A DNA stretch of 64,000 nucleotides from Planctomycetota bacterium (GTDB lineage: Bacteria > Planctomycetota > UBA1135 > GCA-002686595), in the NCBI GenBank assembly GCA_029259595.1, contig JAJDEW010000045.1, positions 1 through 64,000 on the forward strand, given 5' to 3'. The stretch's first letter is position 1, and every line of letters begins with the position of its first letter. Positions 30,491-40,088 of the stretch are shown in pieces. The position numbers and the translations under genes were made by a program. Below the pieces are notes generated by a model, which searched no databases, was not told the origin of the DNA, and was given only the letters and a program-made list of their open reading frames with translations.

Positions 30491-31930
30491 ATGCAAGAGA
30501 TCGAACCAGGACCCACGGCGACCGCCGCCACTCCGCCGCCGGAAGGTGGCGGCCTGCTCGGCGCCGTCAAGGAGGCGCTGAGCGGCAGAGAGTACGACTA
30601 CACCTCGGGCAGCCTGCATCGCGCGATCCTCCTGCTCGCGATCCCGATGGTGCTCGAGATGGCGATGGAGTCGATCTTCGCCGTCTGCGACGTCTGGTTC
30701 GTCAGTCGCCTGGGAGCCGAAGCGGTCGCGACGGTCGGTCTGACCGAAGCCGTCCTGACGCTCCTGTATGCGATCGCCTTCGGCCTGGCGATGTCGACGA
30801 CGGCCATGGTCGCGCGTCGCGTCGGAGAGAAGGACGTACCCGCCGCCGTGACGGCGGGCAAGCAGGCCATCGCCCTGGGCATCGTGATCTCGATCCTGGT
30901 CGGCGTTCCGGGAGTGCTGTACGGAACCGAGATCCTCGAGCTGATGGGGGCGTCGGAGAAGACCATCGCCATCGGGAGTGGGTACACGTCGACACTCCTC
31001 GGCACGAACGTGGTCATCATGCTGCTCTTCCTGAACAACTCGATCTTTCGAGGGGCCGGGGATGCCGTGATCGCGACGCGCAGCCTGTTGATCGCGAACG
31101 GGATCAACCTGGTGCTCGACCCGTGCTTGATCTTCGGCTGGGGGCCGTTCCCCGCGCTCGGGGTGACCGGTGCGGCGGTCGCCACGACGATCGGCCGCGG
31201 AACGGGAGTCCTGTACCAGTTCTGGGCCCTGCGCAGGGGAGTGGGCCGTATCCGGCTCGCGGGCACCGGCTTTCGGATCGACCCGGGTGCGATGGTGCGG
31301 CTGTTGCGCATCTCCGCCGGCGGCATCGCGCAGATGCTCGTCGCAACCGCGAGCTGGGTCGTCCTGATGCGCATCATGGCACCCTTCGGGGACAAGGCCG
31401 TCGCCGGGTACACGATCGCGATTCGCGTCATCATCTTCGCGCTCTTGCCTTCCTGGGGCCTCGCGAATGCCGCGGCGACGCTGGTCGGACAGAACTTGGG
31501 GGCCAAGCAACCCGAACGGGCCGAGCGATCGGTGTGGCTCACCGGCTTCTACAACACGCTCTTCCTGGGCACGGTGACGCTGCTCTTCGCCCTGTGTGCA
31601 GGTCCCCTGATCGGGATCTTCGAGGACGATCCCGAGATCCTCGCGACGGGAACGAAGGCCCTGCGGGTCATCAGCTACGGCTATGTCTTCTATGCCTGGG
31701 GCATGGTCATGATGCAGGCCTTCAACGGCGCGGGCGACACGTTGACTCCGACGTGGGCCAACATCATCGCCTTCTGGATGTGTCAGATCCCGCTGGCCTG
31801 GTTCCTCGCCGGTCACACGGAGCTCGGCGTGGAGGGCGTCTTCTGGGCGGTGATGTTGTCGGAGACCTTCCTGGCGCTCTTGATGATCGTCTTGTTCCGC
31901 CGTGGCCGCTGGAAGACCCAGACCGTCTGA
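30491..31930 (+). CDS. MATE-family multidrug/Na+ antiporter
   Basis: A 479-residue inner-membrane exporter with about twelve hydrophobic segments. The ATG at 30491 follows a strong GGAGGTG site, which sets the start. A soluble 45-residue N-terminal tail rich in Pro/Ala/Glu precedes the first helix (LHRAILLLAIPMVLEMAMES). Family hallmarks are visible: the repeated halves, VDVWFV-like CDVWFVSRLGAEAVATVG, and FLNNSIFRGAGDAVIA with the conserved RGAGD. MATE proteins swap cations or protons for drugs or metabolites. It converges on the next gene with only six bases between stops, so termination must occur inside one of the genes. Confidence 0.9.
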   Translation: MQEIEPGPTATAATPPPEGGGLLGAVKEALSGREYDYTSGSLHRAILLLAIPMVLEMAMESIFAVCDVWFVSRLGAEAVATVGLTEAVLTLLYAIAFGLAMSTTAMVARRVGEKDVPAAVTAGKQAIALGIVISILVGVPGVLYGTEILELMGASEKTIAIGSGYTSTLLGTNVVIMLLFLNNSIFRGAGDAVIATRSLLIANGINLVLDPCLIFGWGPFPALGVTGAAVATTIGRGTGVLYQFWALRRGVGRIRLAGTGFRIDPGAMVRLLRISAGGIAQMLVATASWVVLMRIMAPFGDKAVAGYTIAIRVIIFALLPSWGLANAAATLVGQNLGAKQPERAERSVWLTGFYNTLFLGTVTLLFALCAGPLIGIFEDDPEILATGTKALRVISYGYVFYAWGMVMMQAFNGAGDTLTPTWANIIAFWMCQIPLAWFLAGHTELGVEGVFWAVMLSETFLALLMIVLFRRGRWKTQTV

Positions 31931-31936
31931 GCCGGC

Positions 31937-34096
31937 TCACGCCTCTTCCGCGATCCACGATCCGAGTCGCCGATAGGCGTAGGCCCCGGCCAAGAAGCAC
32001 AGGCCCAACCCCATGAAGCTCAAGACGCGAATCGCCATCTGAACGTGGGTGAGGTCGATGAGCACGAGCTTCGCGGCCGTGAAGAACAAAGCCGCGATGC
32101 CCACGCGACGCCACATCACACGGCGCACGAAGAGCCCCTGAACCAGAAGGCTGAGCGCGGCCACCGCGTAGACGACGCTCCACCCGGCCTGCAGCCACGA
32201 GCCCGCGCTCGACTCCTGGGAACCTGCGCGGTGGATCAGCGCGGAGACGCACAGCATCGCCGCTACGACCAGTGCGGCGGCGCGGATGAGGCCGGCCGTG
32301 TCGAAGACGCTCCCGATCCACGGCAGCTCCTTCTCCTCACCGAGCCGCGACCGCAGAGCCCATGACACCCAGGTCGCCAGCACGGCCACGCCCACGAGCG
32401 CGAGCCCTTGCCACGTGCGCTCGTTGCCCGCGACCGCCACCGGACCCAAGAGGCGCAGGTCGATCGCGAAGGAGATGCCTTGCGCGATGAGCGCAGCGAG
32501 CAAGGCGAGCCCAGCGGCGAAACGACGACCCGTCGCTTCGCCCAGGCAGCGCCAGAGGATCACGAGCAAGGCGACGAGACAGGCGCCTTGGATGAGGCCC
32601 TCGCGGGCCGGACCGCTGAACTGCGCCCAGGCCACTGCGTCGAAGACCCAACCTCCGAACACGAGGAGCAGCGCGAGGCCGAGACTCCTGGCGAAGGAGG
32701 CGCTTTCGAGACGCTCCCGGGTCGGCCACAGCGCGATCGCGAGTGGCAACGCCGCCAGCCAGAAGCCGAAGCCGGCTTCGACCTTGCCCGGGTCGTCCAG
32801 ACACGCGCCCAAGGCCGTGGCGAACGGCAGCCCCATCAGCAGCAGAAAGCGCAGCTCTGGCGAGCGCAACGCGAGCACGGCGGCGATCGTCGCCTGGGCC
32901 GTCCACCAGGGGATCGAAGCGCGGTCCGTCTCGAAGTAGAGCTGGCCGAAGGCCCAGAGCTGGATCCAGGCCGGTGAGACCACGCCGCCGACGGCGCCGC
33001 GGACCGCGGCGCTCGAACCCGGAGCCCACACGCGTCGCAAGAGGAGCACGGCGACGACCGCGTTGCACGCCGCCATCGCGAGGCCGACCCAGGCCGCTTC
33101 CGAATCCCCGCTCGTGGCCCACACGCCGACCGTCCAGGACGCGAAGCCGTTGACCCAGAGCCGCGCCGCGCCGTGCCTCCCCCGCAGCTTGGCCTGGACG
33201 AGGAGCCAGGCCGCTTGAGCGTGACCGAGAACGAGGACGACGAAGGACCAGACCAAGAGCACGCGGCGGTTGTCGTCCGCGAGGTACTCCCCCGCCCAAG
33301 CCGAGAGCAGGATCCAGGTGCTCACGAGCGCAAGATGCCCGAGCTCGGGCCAGCGACGGCGCCCCTCCAGAACGAAGAGCGCGAACACGACGACGAGCTG
33401 GTAGGCCATCGCCTCGTTCAAGCGCCCGCTGCCCGAGTCGATGACGAGCGGCGTCAAGAAAGCTCCGAAGGCCGCGAGCGTCGCCAGGAAGCGCAGCCCT
33501 CGGTGCGACGCGATCGCGAGACCCAGAGCGGCGCCACAGGCGAGAAGGACGAAGGTCGAGCCCGGTCCGAGGAAGCCGTAGGTGTGCCGCGCGACGAGCA
33601 CGGCACCGAACCAGCCCCCCAGACCCGCTCCCGCGAGGGAAGCCGCCACCGAGCGTTGCGACCGTGCAGCCAAACGCCAACCTGCCCCCATCGCCGCGAG
33701 CCCGAACGCTCCCGTCGCGACGAGCCGGATCTCCGGAGACAACCAGCCCTGGCGGATCGAGTGCCAAACGAAGTAGAGCAGCCCCATCAACAGCGCGACG
33801 CCGCCGGCGATTCCCATGGCGAGCACGGGCAACTGCTCGCGCGAGACACGGGAGACGCGCGGGGGCTTTCGTTCCGGTCGCGGGGGGTCGACTCCGCGCC
33901 GTGCGAGCGGCGTCGTGATGAGCGCCTTGGCCTTCTCTGTCGCCACGGCCTCTGCCGAGACGGTCGCGGCCGGACGTTCGTCGCGCCGCTCCCGCTCCAA
34001 ACGCGCCAGACGCTCGGACAGCCCCGCTACCGTGCGTGTCAGGCGACCCAGCTCCTCGCGCAGCGCTTCGTGGCTCTCGTCGTCTCGATCAGCCAT
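31937..34096 (-). CDS. DUF2339 multi-span membrane protein
   Basis: A 719-residue protein of the DUF2339 (COG5373) type. Residues 1-50 form a coiled coil (EELGRLTRTVAGLSERLARLE), then a basic linker, then about twenty membrane spans from residue 95 to the C-terminus. The motif GGVALLMGLLYFVWHSI at the first spans, and GLLYFVW-type ends followed by charged turns, fit the family. The ATG at 34096 is preceded by GGAGGGAGAGG. The function of the family is not known; the many spans suggest transport or a membrane scaffold. It shares no obvious operon partner. Confidence 0.8.
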   Translation of the reverse strand: MADRDDESHEALREELGRLTRTVAGLSERLARLERERRDERPAATVSAEAVATEKAKALITTPLARRGVDPPRPERKPPRVSRVSREQLPVLAMGIAGGVALLMGLLYFVWHSIRQGWLSPEIRLVATGAFGLAAMGAGWRLAARSQRSVAASLAGAGLGGWFGAVLVARHTYGFLGPGSTFVLLACGAALGLAIASHRGLRFLATLAAFGAFLTPLVIDSGSGRLNEAMAYQLVVVFALFVLEGRRRWPELGHLALVSTWILLSAWAGEYLADDNRRVLLVWSFVVLVLGHAQAAWLLVQAKLRGRHGAARLWVNGFASWTVGVWATSGDSEAAWVGLAMAACNAVVAVLLLRRVWAPGSSAAVRGAVGGVVSPAWIQLWAFGQLYFETDRASIPWWTAQATIAAVLALRSPELRFLLLMGLPFATALGACLDDPGKVEAGFGFWLAALPLAIALWPTRERLESASFARSLGLALLLVFGGWVFDAVAWAQFSGPAREGLIQGACLVALLVILWRCLGEATGRRFAAGLALLAALIAQGISFAIDLRLLGPVAVAGNERTWQGLALVGVAVLATWVSWALRSRLGEEKELPWIGSVFDTAGLIRAAALVVAAMLCVSALIHRAGSQESSAGSWLQAGWSVVYAVAALSLLVQGLFVRRVMWRRVGIAALFFTAAKLVLIDLTHVQMAIRVLSFMGLGLCFLAGAYAYRRLGSWIAEEA

Positions 34097-34209
34097 GCCT
34101 CTCCCTCCGCGCGTCAGTCTACGGATCGTCGACCGAGAACGAGCTGTGCACTTCGAACGAGCGGTGGGGCCGCAGGCGCGGCCAGACGGGACAGGTGGAC
34201 CTGTCCTGT

Positions 34210-36933
34210 CTAGCTCATCTCGAAGGACGCGTCGACCGGGCGCAGCGGACGGTTCATCCACAGCGGGCGGCGCAGGCCGCCGGGCCCCGGGGCGGGCTTC
34301 GTGAGCTTCAGCCACTCCTCGTAGACCTCGATCGACTTCTTCGTGTCGACGAAAACGTCGCCGTACTGGTCGTCGGGGTGAGCGGCTTCGACGCGGACGT
34401 GCTGGTGCCAGCAGTGCATGCCGCTGGCGGGGTCGGCCTGAACCGGGAAGGTCAGGTTCTGGTTCACGCCGGTTTCCTTCCACCAGACACGGCGGGTGTC
34501 GGGATCGTCGCTCAGCATGGCCCCGATCGGCTCTTTGCGGCGGAAGAGGAACGTCGAGCCAGCGCGATGGATGTCGACGAGCGGAGCCGCCTGCTTGTGC
34601 CCACCGACGTCGCGGTAGAGACGCCAGCGCCCGACGTGGTGAGAGCAGGCGACGACGCCGGGGTGGATGCCCTCGGTCTCCCAGACGCGCGCGATGAAGT
34701 GGCCGATGCGCGTCGAGACGCGTGCCAGGGCTTGGTTCTCGAGACCGAGCGCCGCGACGTCTTCAGGGTGCACCCACAGGGGGTTCGTGTGGCTGATCTC
34801 CTGCAGCCACTTGGCGTTGGCCGAGCGAGTGTGGATCAAGGTCGGCAGGCGGAAGGTCGGCAACAGGGCGCGCTCGCCCTTCGCGAAGTCGAGCTTGCTC
34901 CAGTGCACCTGCGACCGGATGTAGCCCGGCAAGGCCTCGTCGTCGAAGCCCCAGTCCGTCAACGTCTTCGAATAGAACTCGAGGCGCTTGCTCGGCGTCT
35001 TGAAGCCGGCCTTCCTGTCGCCGCCTTCGAGTTCGACTCCGTTGGCGTCATCGGCCTCGTACCGACGCTGCCCGGCGTACGGAACGGCGTAGGCGCCGTA
35101 ACGTCTCATGTACTCGAGCGGCTTCAGGTTCTCCTTGGCCGCGGCCTCCGGCAGACCGGGGACGGCGTTCTCGAAGATGTCGGCGTAGTACTCGTCGAGC
35201 GTGATCGGCGTGCCAGGCTTCGTCTTCGACTCGTAGTACTTGCGCACGCCCAGCGAGCCGTCCGGGTCGATGCGCCAGGTCAGGTCGATCCAGAACTCGG
35301 CCTCTTCCCAGACCTCGCCCGGGTTCGTCTCGTAGGTGCGGTCGACCTGACGGCCCTCGAGCTCGGCGAAGCGCCGCCCCACGGGCTGTCGAAAGCCGAT
35401 CCACGTGCCGGCGTGAGTCTCCTGACTCATCAGGTCGTGGCGTTCCGAACCGAGCCCCATCGGCAGCACCCAATCCGCCCACTGGGCCGTCTCCGACCAG
35501 ATCGGCGTCAGCGCGACGTGGCAGCCGATCTTGGACTCGTCCTCGAGCATCTCGATCCACGAGCAGCCGTCGGGATTGGTCCAGACCGGGTTGTAGACGC
35601 GCGTGAAGTAGACGTCGATCTTCGACTTCTGCTCGCGCAACAGGTGCGGGAGCAGAAAGCTCATCTCGTAGTGGGCCAACGGGTACTGGCGCGGCCAGTG
35701 GCGCTCGTTCCACCCGGTGATCGGCGGCGGGGACTCGCTCGGCTTCGGTACGAACTTGTCCCACGAGTTGGGGTTCAGGCCACCGGGCGTTCCGAGGCTG
35801 CCGGTCAGCGCGTGCAACAAGAGCAGGCAGCGGGCGATCTGCCAACCGCCCAGGTTGCCCGACGCCGCGTTGCGCCACAGGTGGCTCGAAAAGTGCGAGC
35901 CGGCCGCCGCGATCTCGTCGGCGAGCTGCGCGACCGTGCCGATCGGCACGCGGCACTCCTCGGCCACGTATTCGGGCGTGAACTGGGCGTACTCCTGCTT
36001 CAAGAGCTCGATGAAGCGCTCGAACGTGCCCGGCCCGTCCGCGTCACGGGCAGCCAGGAACTCGCGCCAGTTCACCCAGCGGCGCGCGAAGTCCGCGTCG
36101 AAGCGGCCCGAATTCAGGAGCTCGCGCGCGATGCCCAGCAACAGCGCCGCCTCCGTGCCCGGCCACGACGACACCCAGACGTGCGCGTGCGAGGCGGTGT
36201 TGCTGAGCCGCGTATCGATCACGGCAAGCCGTGCTCCGCCCTCCTTCGCCTCGATGATCCGCTGGGCGTGCGGATTGAAGTAGTGCCCGGTCTCGAGGTG
36301 CGCCGAGAGCAGGAGCATGAACTTCGTCTGCGAATAGTCCGGCGACGGCCGGTCGGCCCCACACCACAGCGCGAAGCCCAAGCGCGCCGAAGCGCTGCAG
36401 ACGTTCGTGTGACTGTTGTGCCCGTCGACGCCCCAGGCCTGCAGCATGCGCAGCGCGAAATGATCGTCGCCGGGGCGACCGACGTGGTAGACGACCTCGT
36501 CCTTGCGATCCTCGCGCAAGGCCTTGTTGATGCGCCCGCCGATGTCCTCGAGCGCTTCCTTCCACGTCGCCTCCTCGAAGCGTCCCGCTCCGCGCGGGCC
36601 GACGCGTCTCAGCGGCTTGAGAATGCGCTCCTTGTCGCGAATCTGGTTCAGCGTCGCCGGCCCCTTGGCGCAGGTCCGCCCGCGGCTGCCGGGGTGCACC
36701 GGGTTGCCTTCGAACTTCGCGACGTCGCCGGTGTCCTTCTCGACGTAGGCCAGGAGGCCGCAAGCCGACTCGCAGTTGAAGCAGATCGTCGGGATGCAAC
36801 GGTAATGCTTCTCGGTCCGCACGGGCCAGGCGGACGGATCGAGCTCCGTCCAATCGTCCCAGTGCTCGGGGCCGGGCCCGACCCCGAGCTCCCAGGGAGA
36901 AGTCCGAGAGGGCGTCTTCGCGTCGTCGGTCAT
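34210..36933 (-). CDS. Molybdopterin oxidoreductase catalytic subunit (CISM family)
   Basis: A 907-residue catalytic subunit of the DMSO-reductase superfamily. An N-terminal [4Fe-4S] site has Cys51, Cys54, Cys58 and Cys88 (CFNCESAC, then GRTCAKG), and the candidate Mo ligand is Cys179 in SHTNVCSAS. Later blocks (SSWPGTEAALLLGIA, ALTGSLGTPGGLN, VYFTRVYNPVWTNPDG) match the bis-MGD-binding domains. There is no Tat or Sec signal, so it should face the cytoplasm, unlike PsrA or DmsA. The ATG lies four bases after the stop of the FeS-NrfD fusion, which supplies electron transfer and the membrane anchor. A cytoplasmic sulfite-oxidising (SoeABC-like) or tetrathionate/polysulfide-type reaction is possible; the substrate is unknown. 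Confidence 0.85.
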   Translation of the reverse strand: MTDDAKTPSRTSPWELGVGPGPEHWDDWTELDPSAWPVRTEKHYRCIPTICFNCESACGLLAYVEKDTGDVAKFEGNPVHPGSRGRTCAKGPATLNQIRDKERILKPLRRVGPRGAGRFEEATWKEALEDIGGRINKALREDRKDEVVYHVGRPGDDHFALRMLQAWGVDGHNSHTNVCSASARLGFALWCGADRPSPDYSQTKFMLLLSAHLETGHYFNPHAQRIIEAKEGGARLAVIDTRLSNTASHAHVWVSSWPGTEAALLLGIARELLNSGRFDADFARRWVNWREFLAARDADGPGTFERFIELLKQEYAQFTPEYVAEECRVPIGTVAQLADEIAAAGSHFSSHLWRNAASGNLGGWQIARCLLLLHALTGSLGTPGGLNPNSWDKFVPKPSESPPPITGWNERHWPRQYPLAHYEMSFLLPHLLREQKSKIDVYFTRVYNPVWTNPDGCSWIEMLEDESKIGCHVALTPIWSETAQWADWVLPMGLGSERHDLMSQETHAGTWIGFRQPVGRRFAELEGRQVDRTYETNPGEVWEEAEFWIDLTWRIDPDGSLGVRKYYESKTKPGTPITLDEYYADIFENAVPGLPEAAAKENLKPLEYMRRYGAYAVPYAGQRRYEADDANGVELEGGDRKAGFKTPSKRLEFYSKTLTDWGFDDEALPGYIRSQVHWSKLDFAKGERALLPTFRLPTLIHTRSANAKWLQEISHTNPLWVHPEDVAALGLENQALARVSTRIGHFIARVWETEGIHPGVVACSHHVGRWRLYRDVGGHKQAAPLVDIHRAGSTFLFRRKEPIGAMLSDDPDTRRVWWKETGVNQNLTFPVQADPASGMHCWHQHVRVEAAHPDDQYGDVFVDTKKSIEVYEEWLKLTKPAPGPGGLRRPLWMNRPLRPVDASFEMS

Positions 36934-36937
36934 GGTC

Positions 36938-38476
36938 TCAGCTGATCGAGGTGGCTTGGCCCGCACGAACCAGCACGTCCTTCTCGACGAAGAGCCCCAG
37001 CAGGACGAGGGCGCCGGTGACGAAGGAGAGCAACGTGACGTTCGGGAGGACGAGCAGCAGCAAGGGAAGGACGACGCCGCAGAGCACGCCGAGCCGCCAG
37101 TGCCGACGCGCGTAGGGGCCCTTCGTGACCAGGGCATGGGCGCGCGCGTACTCCGCTTCGCGCCGGCGCGGCGGGAAGAGCCCTTCGGTGAAGGTCATCG
37201 CCGCGTGCAGGACGAGCCACGGCACCAGCACGCCACGCACGGACGCTGTAGCTTCCGCGCCGAAGCCGAGCGGCGAGAGCACGAGAAGCAGCGCCGCTCC
37301 GGCGACGACGGCCTGAACCATGAGGTGCAGCCAGAGTCCGCGCCGCATCCACAGGACACGTCCCTTCGATTGCCCGAAGAGCCAGCCGGTGTAGCCCGCG
37401 CTGAGGAACGCGGTGATCCCCGTCGCGACGAAGAGGACCGTACGCAACGAAGCGCTCTCGATCCCACCCAGGAAGCTCGCGAGCGCCCAGACGCCGAGCA
37501 GGCCGCCATAGGCGATGAGGAAGTACGTCCCCTTCACCAACCACGAGTCGAAGTTCGGGCGCGTGAGGATGTAGAAGAAGCGCTCGGGCCGCTTCAGATC
37601 CAGGACGAGCATGAGCGTCGTCGCGGTGAGAAACACCAGCGCCAAGATCGGCACCAGGCTCGCGGCCCAAGCCGGTCCGTGGCCGCCTGCTTCGAGCGGC
37701 GGCAGCCCCGCGAAGCCCGCCGCCAGGAACACTCCGGCCGCGATCGCCTTCGTGAAGAGGTAGCCGGTGATCTTGCCGCCCCACAAGGGCGGGTGCGCGA
37801 CGTCGTAGGTCGTGCGCGCCTTGGCCTTGTCCTCCAGCGCCTGAAAGGCGGCCGTGTCGAGCTGCGGACCCGGCACCCTGTCGGCCCAGATCGAACCGCC
37901 CGCGGCGTTGGTCTGCATCGGGTCGATGCCGGCCGGCTCCACGTCGCGGTAGAAGACGTTCGGTCCCGTCCCCGCCTCGGTCTTGCGAGCCTGGAGGGCA
38001 TGCGTGCGCTTCATGACCGAGACACGGCTGTTCGGATCGTCGAAGTCGCCGGGAATGATCGCCTCCGTCGGACAGACGACGGCGCACGCCGGAGCCAGCC
38101 CCACCTCCGTGCGGTGCGCGCAGAAGTGGCACTTCTCGGCGATGCCGGTCTCGTCGTTCAGATAGAGCGCGTCGTAGGGACAGCCCTGCATGCAGGACTT
38201 GCAGCCGATGCAGGACATCGGATCGATGTCGACGATGCCGTCGTCGCGCTTCTCGAGCGCGTTGACCGGACAGATCGTGACGCACGGCGCCGCGGTGCAC
38301 TGGTTGCAGCGCAAGACGGCGAACGAGCGCTTGACCGCGGGAAAGGTCCCGGCCTCGGTGTACTTGACCCAGGTGCGGAAGCTCCCGACCGGGACGTCGT
38401 TCTCCGACTTGCAGGCGACGGTGCACGCATGGCAGCCGATGCAGCGGGAGTGATCAATGACGAAGCCGTACTGCAT
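36938..38476 (-). CDS. Fused four-cluster ferredoxin and NrfD-type membrane anchor
   Basis: A 512-residue fusion of the B and C subunits of a complex-iron-sulfur molybdoenzyme. Residues 1-150 carry 16 cysteines in four ferredoxin-like sets (CIGCHACTVAC, CNQCTAAPCVTIC, CIGCKSCMQGC, CHFC...CAVVC). Residues about 215-505 hold eight or so membrane helices of the NrfD/PsrC type, including SWLVKGTYFLIAYGG. The ferredoxin part lies before the first helix with no signal peptide, consistent with a cytoplasmic location beside the catalytic subunit. The membrane part should exchange electrons with quinone. In most relatives these are two separate proteins. Confidence 0.85.
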   Translation of the reverse strand: MQYGFVIDHSRCIGCHACTVACKSENDVPVGSFRTWVKYTEAGTFPAVKRSFAVLRCNQCTAAPCVTICPVNALEKRDDGIVDIDPMSCIGCKSCMQGCPYDALYLNDETGIAEKCHFCAHRTEVGLAPACAVVCPTEAIIPGDFDDPNSRVSVMKRTHALQARKTEAGTGPNVFYRDVEPAGIDPMQTNAAGGSIWADRVPGPQLDTAAFQALEDKAKARTTYDVAHPPLWGGKITGYLFTKAIAAGVFLAAGFAGLPPLEAGGHGPAWAASLVPILALVFLTATTLMLVLDLKRPERFFYILTRPNFDSWLVKGTYFLIAYGGLLGVWALASFLGGIESASLRTVLFVATGITAFLSAGYTGWLFGQSKGRVLWMRRGLWLHLMVQAVVAGAALLLVLSPLGFGAEATASVRGVLVPWLVLHAAMTFTEGLFPPRRREAEYARAHALVTKGPYARRHWRLGVLCGVVLPLLLLVLPNVTLLSFVTGALVLLGLFVEKDVLVRAGQATSIS

Positions 38477-38544
38477 CGGATCGGCGCGAAGGGGGCGCTC
38501 GGTGGAGAGATCCTATCCCCCTGACCCGGGGAAAGGAACGGCGC

Positions 38545-38679
38545 TCAGATCACGTAGCGCCAGACGAGCCAGCCGATGCCGCCGAAGAGGACGAGCGCCA
38601 CGACGGCCGCGATCGAGCGCTCCTTCAGGGCGCCTCGTTTGCGCTGCCGCAGGGCCAGCTCGAGATCTTGCAAGTTCAT
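38545..38679 (-). CDS. 44-residue membrane protein
   Basis: A short frame, MNLQDLELALRQRKRGALK, followed by a hydrophobic helix AAVVALVLFGGIGWLVWRYV and stop. A GAGGA site lies about ten bases before the ATG. The basic segment before the helix predicts a cytoplasmic N-terminus. It lies 68 bases upstream of the FeS-NrfD fusion in the same direction, so it may be a small subunit or assembly partner of that complex. Confidence 0.55.
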   Translation of the reverse strand: MNLQDLELALRQRKRGALKERSIAAVVALVLFGGIGWLVWRYVI

Positions 38680-38748
38680 CCTTTCGCGGTCCTCGATGGA
38701 GCCATCCTCGGGATCGTAGCGCCCCGGTTCAAGACTCGCCCGCGCGGA

Positions 38749-39816
38749 TCAGGGCTCGGCGCGCAGGCGCTCGAGGATGCCGTAGGCCGTGCCCGCATCG
38801 AGGCTCGAGATGGCCGCGTCGACCCCCTCGGCCAAGGTCATGCAACGCCCGGCCGCCTTCAGGATCACGGCCGCACCGAGGATCGTCGCATCGCGCGCGG
38901 CGCCCGATTCGCCGCGCAGGACGTTTTCGGTCATCTCGCCGACGGCACGGATCATGTGCGGGTTGTCGCCCGTCCCCTTGCCTTCTTCGGGCGGGCCGAA
39001 CATCGGGAGCTCCGGATCCGCCGCATGGGCCAATCCGAAGTCATTGGGCTCGACCGTGAGCGGCATCTGATGCTTGCCCGAGAGCTCGACGCCGCGCGTG
39101 CGCTTGCGCAGCGTCGGAATGACGCCGCCCGCCACGCCTTGGATGGCGATGCCGCTGGGATGACCGAGCCCGGCCATCGTCTCGACCGCCGAGCCCAGGA
39201 CCGGCCCGTGCTGCGCCCCGAGCACGATCGCTGCGCTGGCCGGAGCCACGAGCTTCTCGACCGTCGCCATCGGGGTCCGCACCCCGACCTCCGCCCGCAC
39301 GCGCCGCAAGCCGAGCCAGGCCGGCAGCATGCCGGAGGCCGCAACAGCGCTGAAGCCCGTCCGTTCGACCTGCGACTCCGCCACCTGGGGATCCCAGGTC
39401 ATCGGCGCCTTCAAGTGGTCGAGCACGCTGGCCGCGGTCAACCCGCGCCGCGGCGGCACGCCACGGTCGCCGATGATGAGCACCCGCGCCCCTGCTCCGG
39501 CCGCCACTAAGCCGGCCGCCACTTCGAGCGGCGGCGTCGCGTCGTAGCCATCGTGCGGCGGCGAGATGCAGACGAGCCCGGCCATGCCCACGCACGGCAG
39601 AGTGGCCCGCTCCCGGGCGGCCCGCGCGAAGCCGGTCAGCTCCTCCACGGTCACGCCCTTCCAACGCAGGGCGATCAGGAAAGCGGCCACCTGAATCTCG
39701 CTCTCCGAGCCGTCCAGAATGCACTGGAAGGCCTGGTAGGCTTCTTCGTGGCTCAGATTGCGTCCATCCCGGCGGTCCGAAGAGCCGAGGACGCGCAGAA
39801 GGTCCCGCAGGATCAT
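38749..39816 (-). CDS. TrpD-like phosphoribosyltransferase-family protein
   Basis: A 355-residue protein with the anthranilate phosphoribosyltransferase fold. The N-terminal helical part reads LSHEEAYQAFQCILDGSESEIQVAAFLIALRWKG, then a glycosyltransferase domain (LEVAAGLVAAGAGARVLIIG, SVLDHLK, MTENVLRGESGAARDATILGAA). The PRPP-binding GTGGDG loop of true TrpD is replaced by CISPPHDGYDATPP, which resembles the TrpD2/YbiB branch. No other tryptophan gene is nearby. TrpD2 proteins bind nucleic acids rather than make tryptophan, so a catalytic role should not be assumed. The ATG at 39816 has no clear ribosome-binding site. Confidence 0.75.
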   Translation of the reverse strand: MILRDLLRVLGSSDRRDGRNLSHEEAYQAFQCILDGSESEIQVAAFLIALRWKGVTVEELTGFARAARERATLPCVGMAGLVCISPPHDGYDATPPLEVAAGLVAAGAGARVLIIGDRGVPPRRGLTAASVLDHLKAPMTWDPQVAESQVERTGFSAVAASGMLPAWLGLRRVRAEVGVRTPMATVEKLVAPASAAIVLGAQHGPVLGSAVETMAGLGHPSGIAIQGVAGGVIPTLRKRTRGVELSGKHQMPLTVEPNDFGLAHAADPELPMFGPPEEGKGTGDNPHMIRAVGEMTENVLRGESGAARDATILGAAVILKAAGRCMTLAEGVDAAISSLDAGTAYGILERLRAEP

Positions 39817-40088
39817 GTCGGGTGGGTGGCCGGGGGGGCGCGCGAAGCGGGCGAGCCTAGCGCCCCCTCCCCGCCCGGGCAACGAACGTGACTGATCCAC
39901 ATCGCTGGTGACGATGCACCCGTTCCGTGGGGCGCGGGTGCGCCTTGCTCGAAGCCGGGCAAGAACTTGCGGCGGTGGAAGCGTCGGCCGGCTCCCCAGG
40001 TGGGCCCTCGCCCCGGGCCCGGCGCCCGAAGTCATGCTCTCGCAATGGCTTGGGGCCGGCGCCCGGCTCCTGTCCACATTCAAGAGGG

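Noticed and set aside
40000..40088. Additional gene between the TrpD-like and S41 protease genes
   Set aside because: The 272-base gap has open frames on the minus strand continuing the TrpD-like frame, but they are Arg/Pro-rich with no start supported by a ribosome-binding site.
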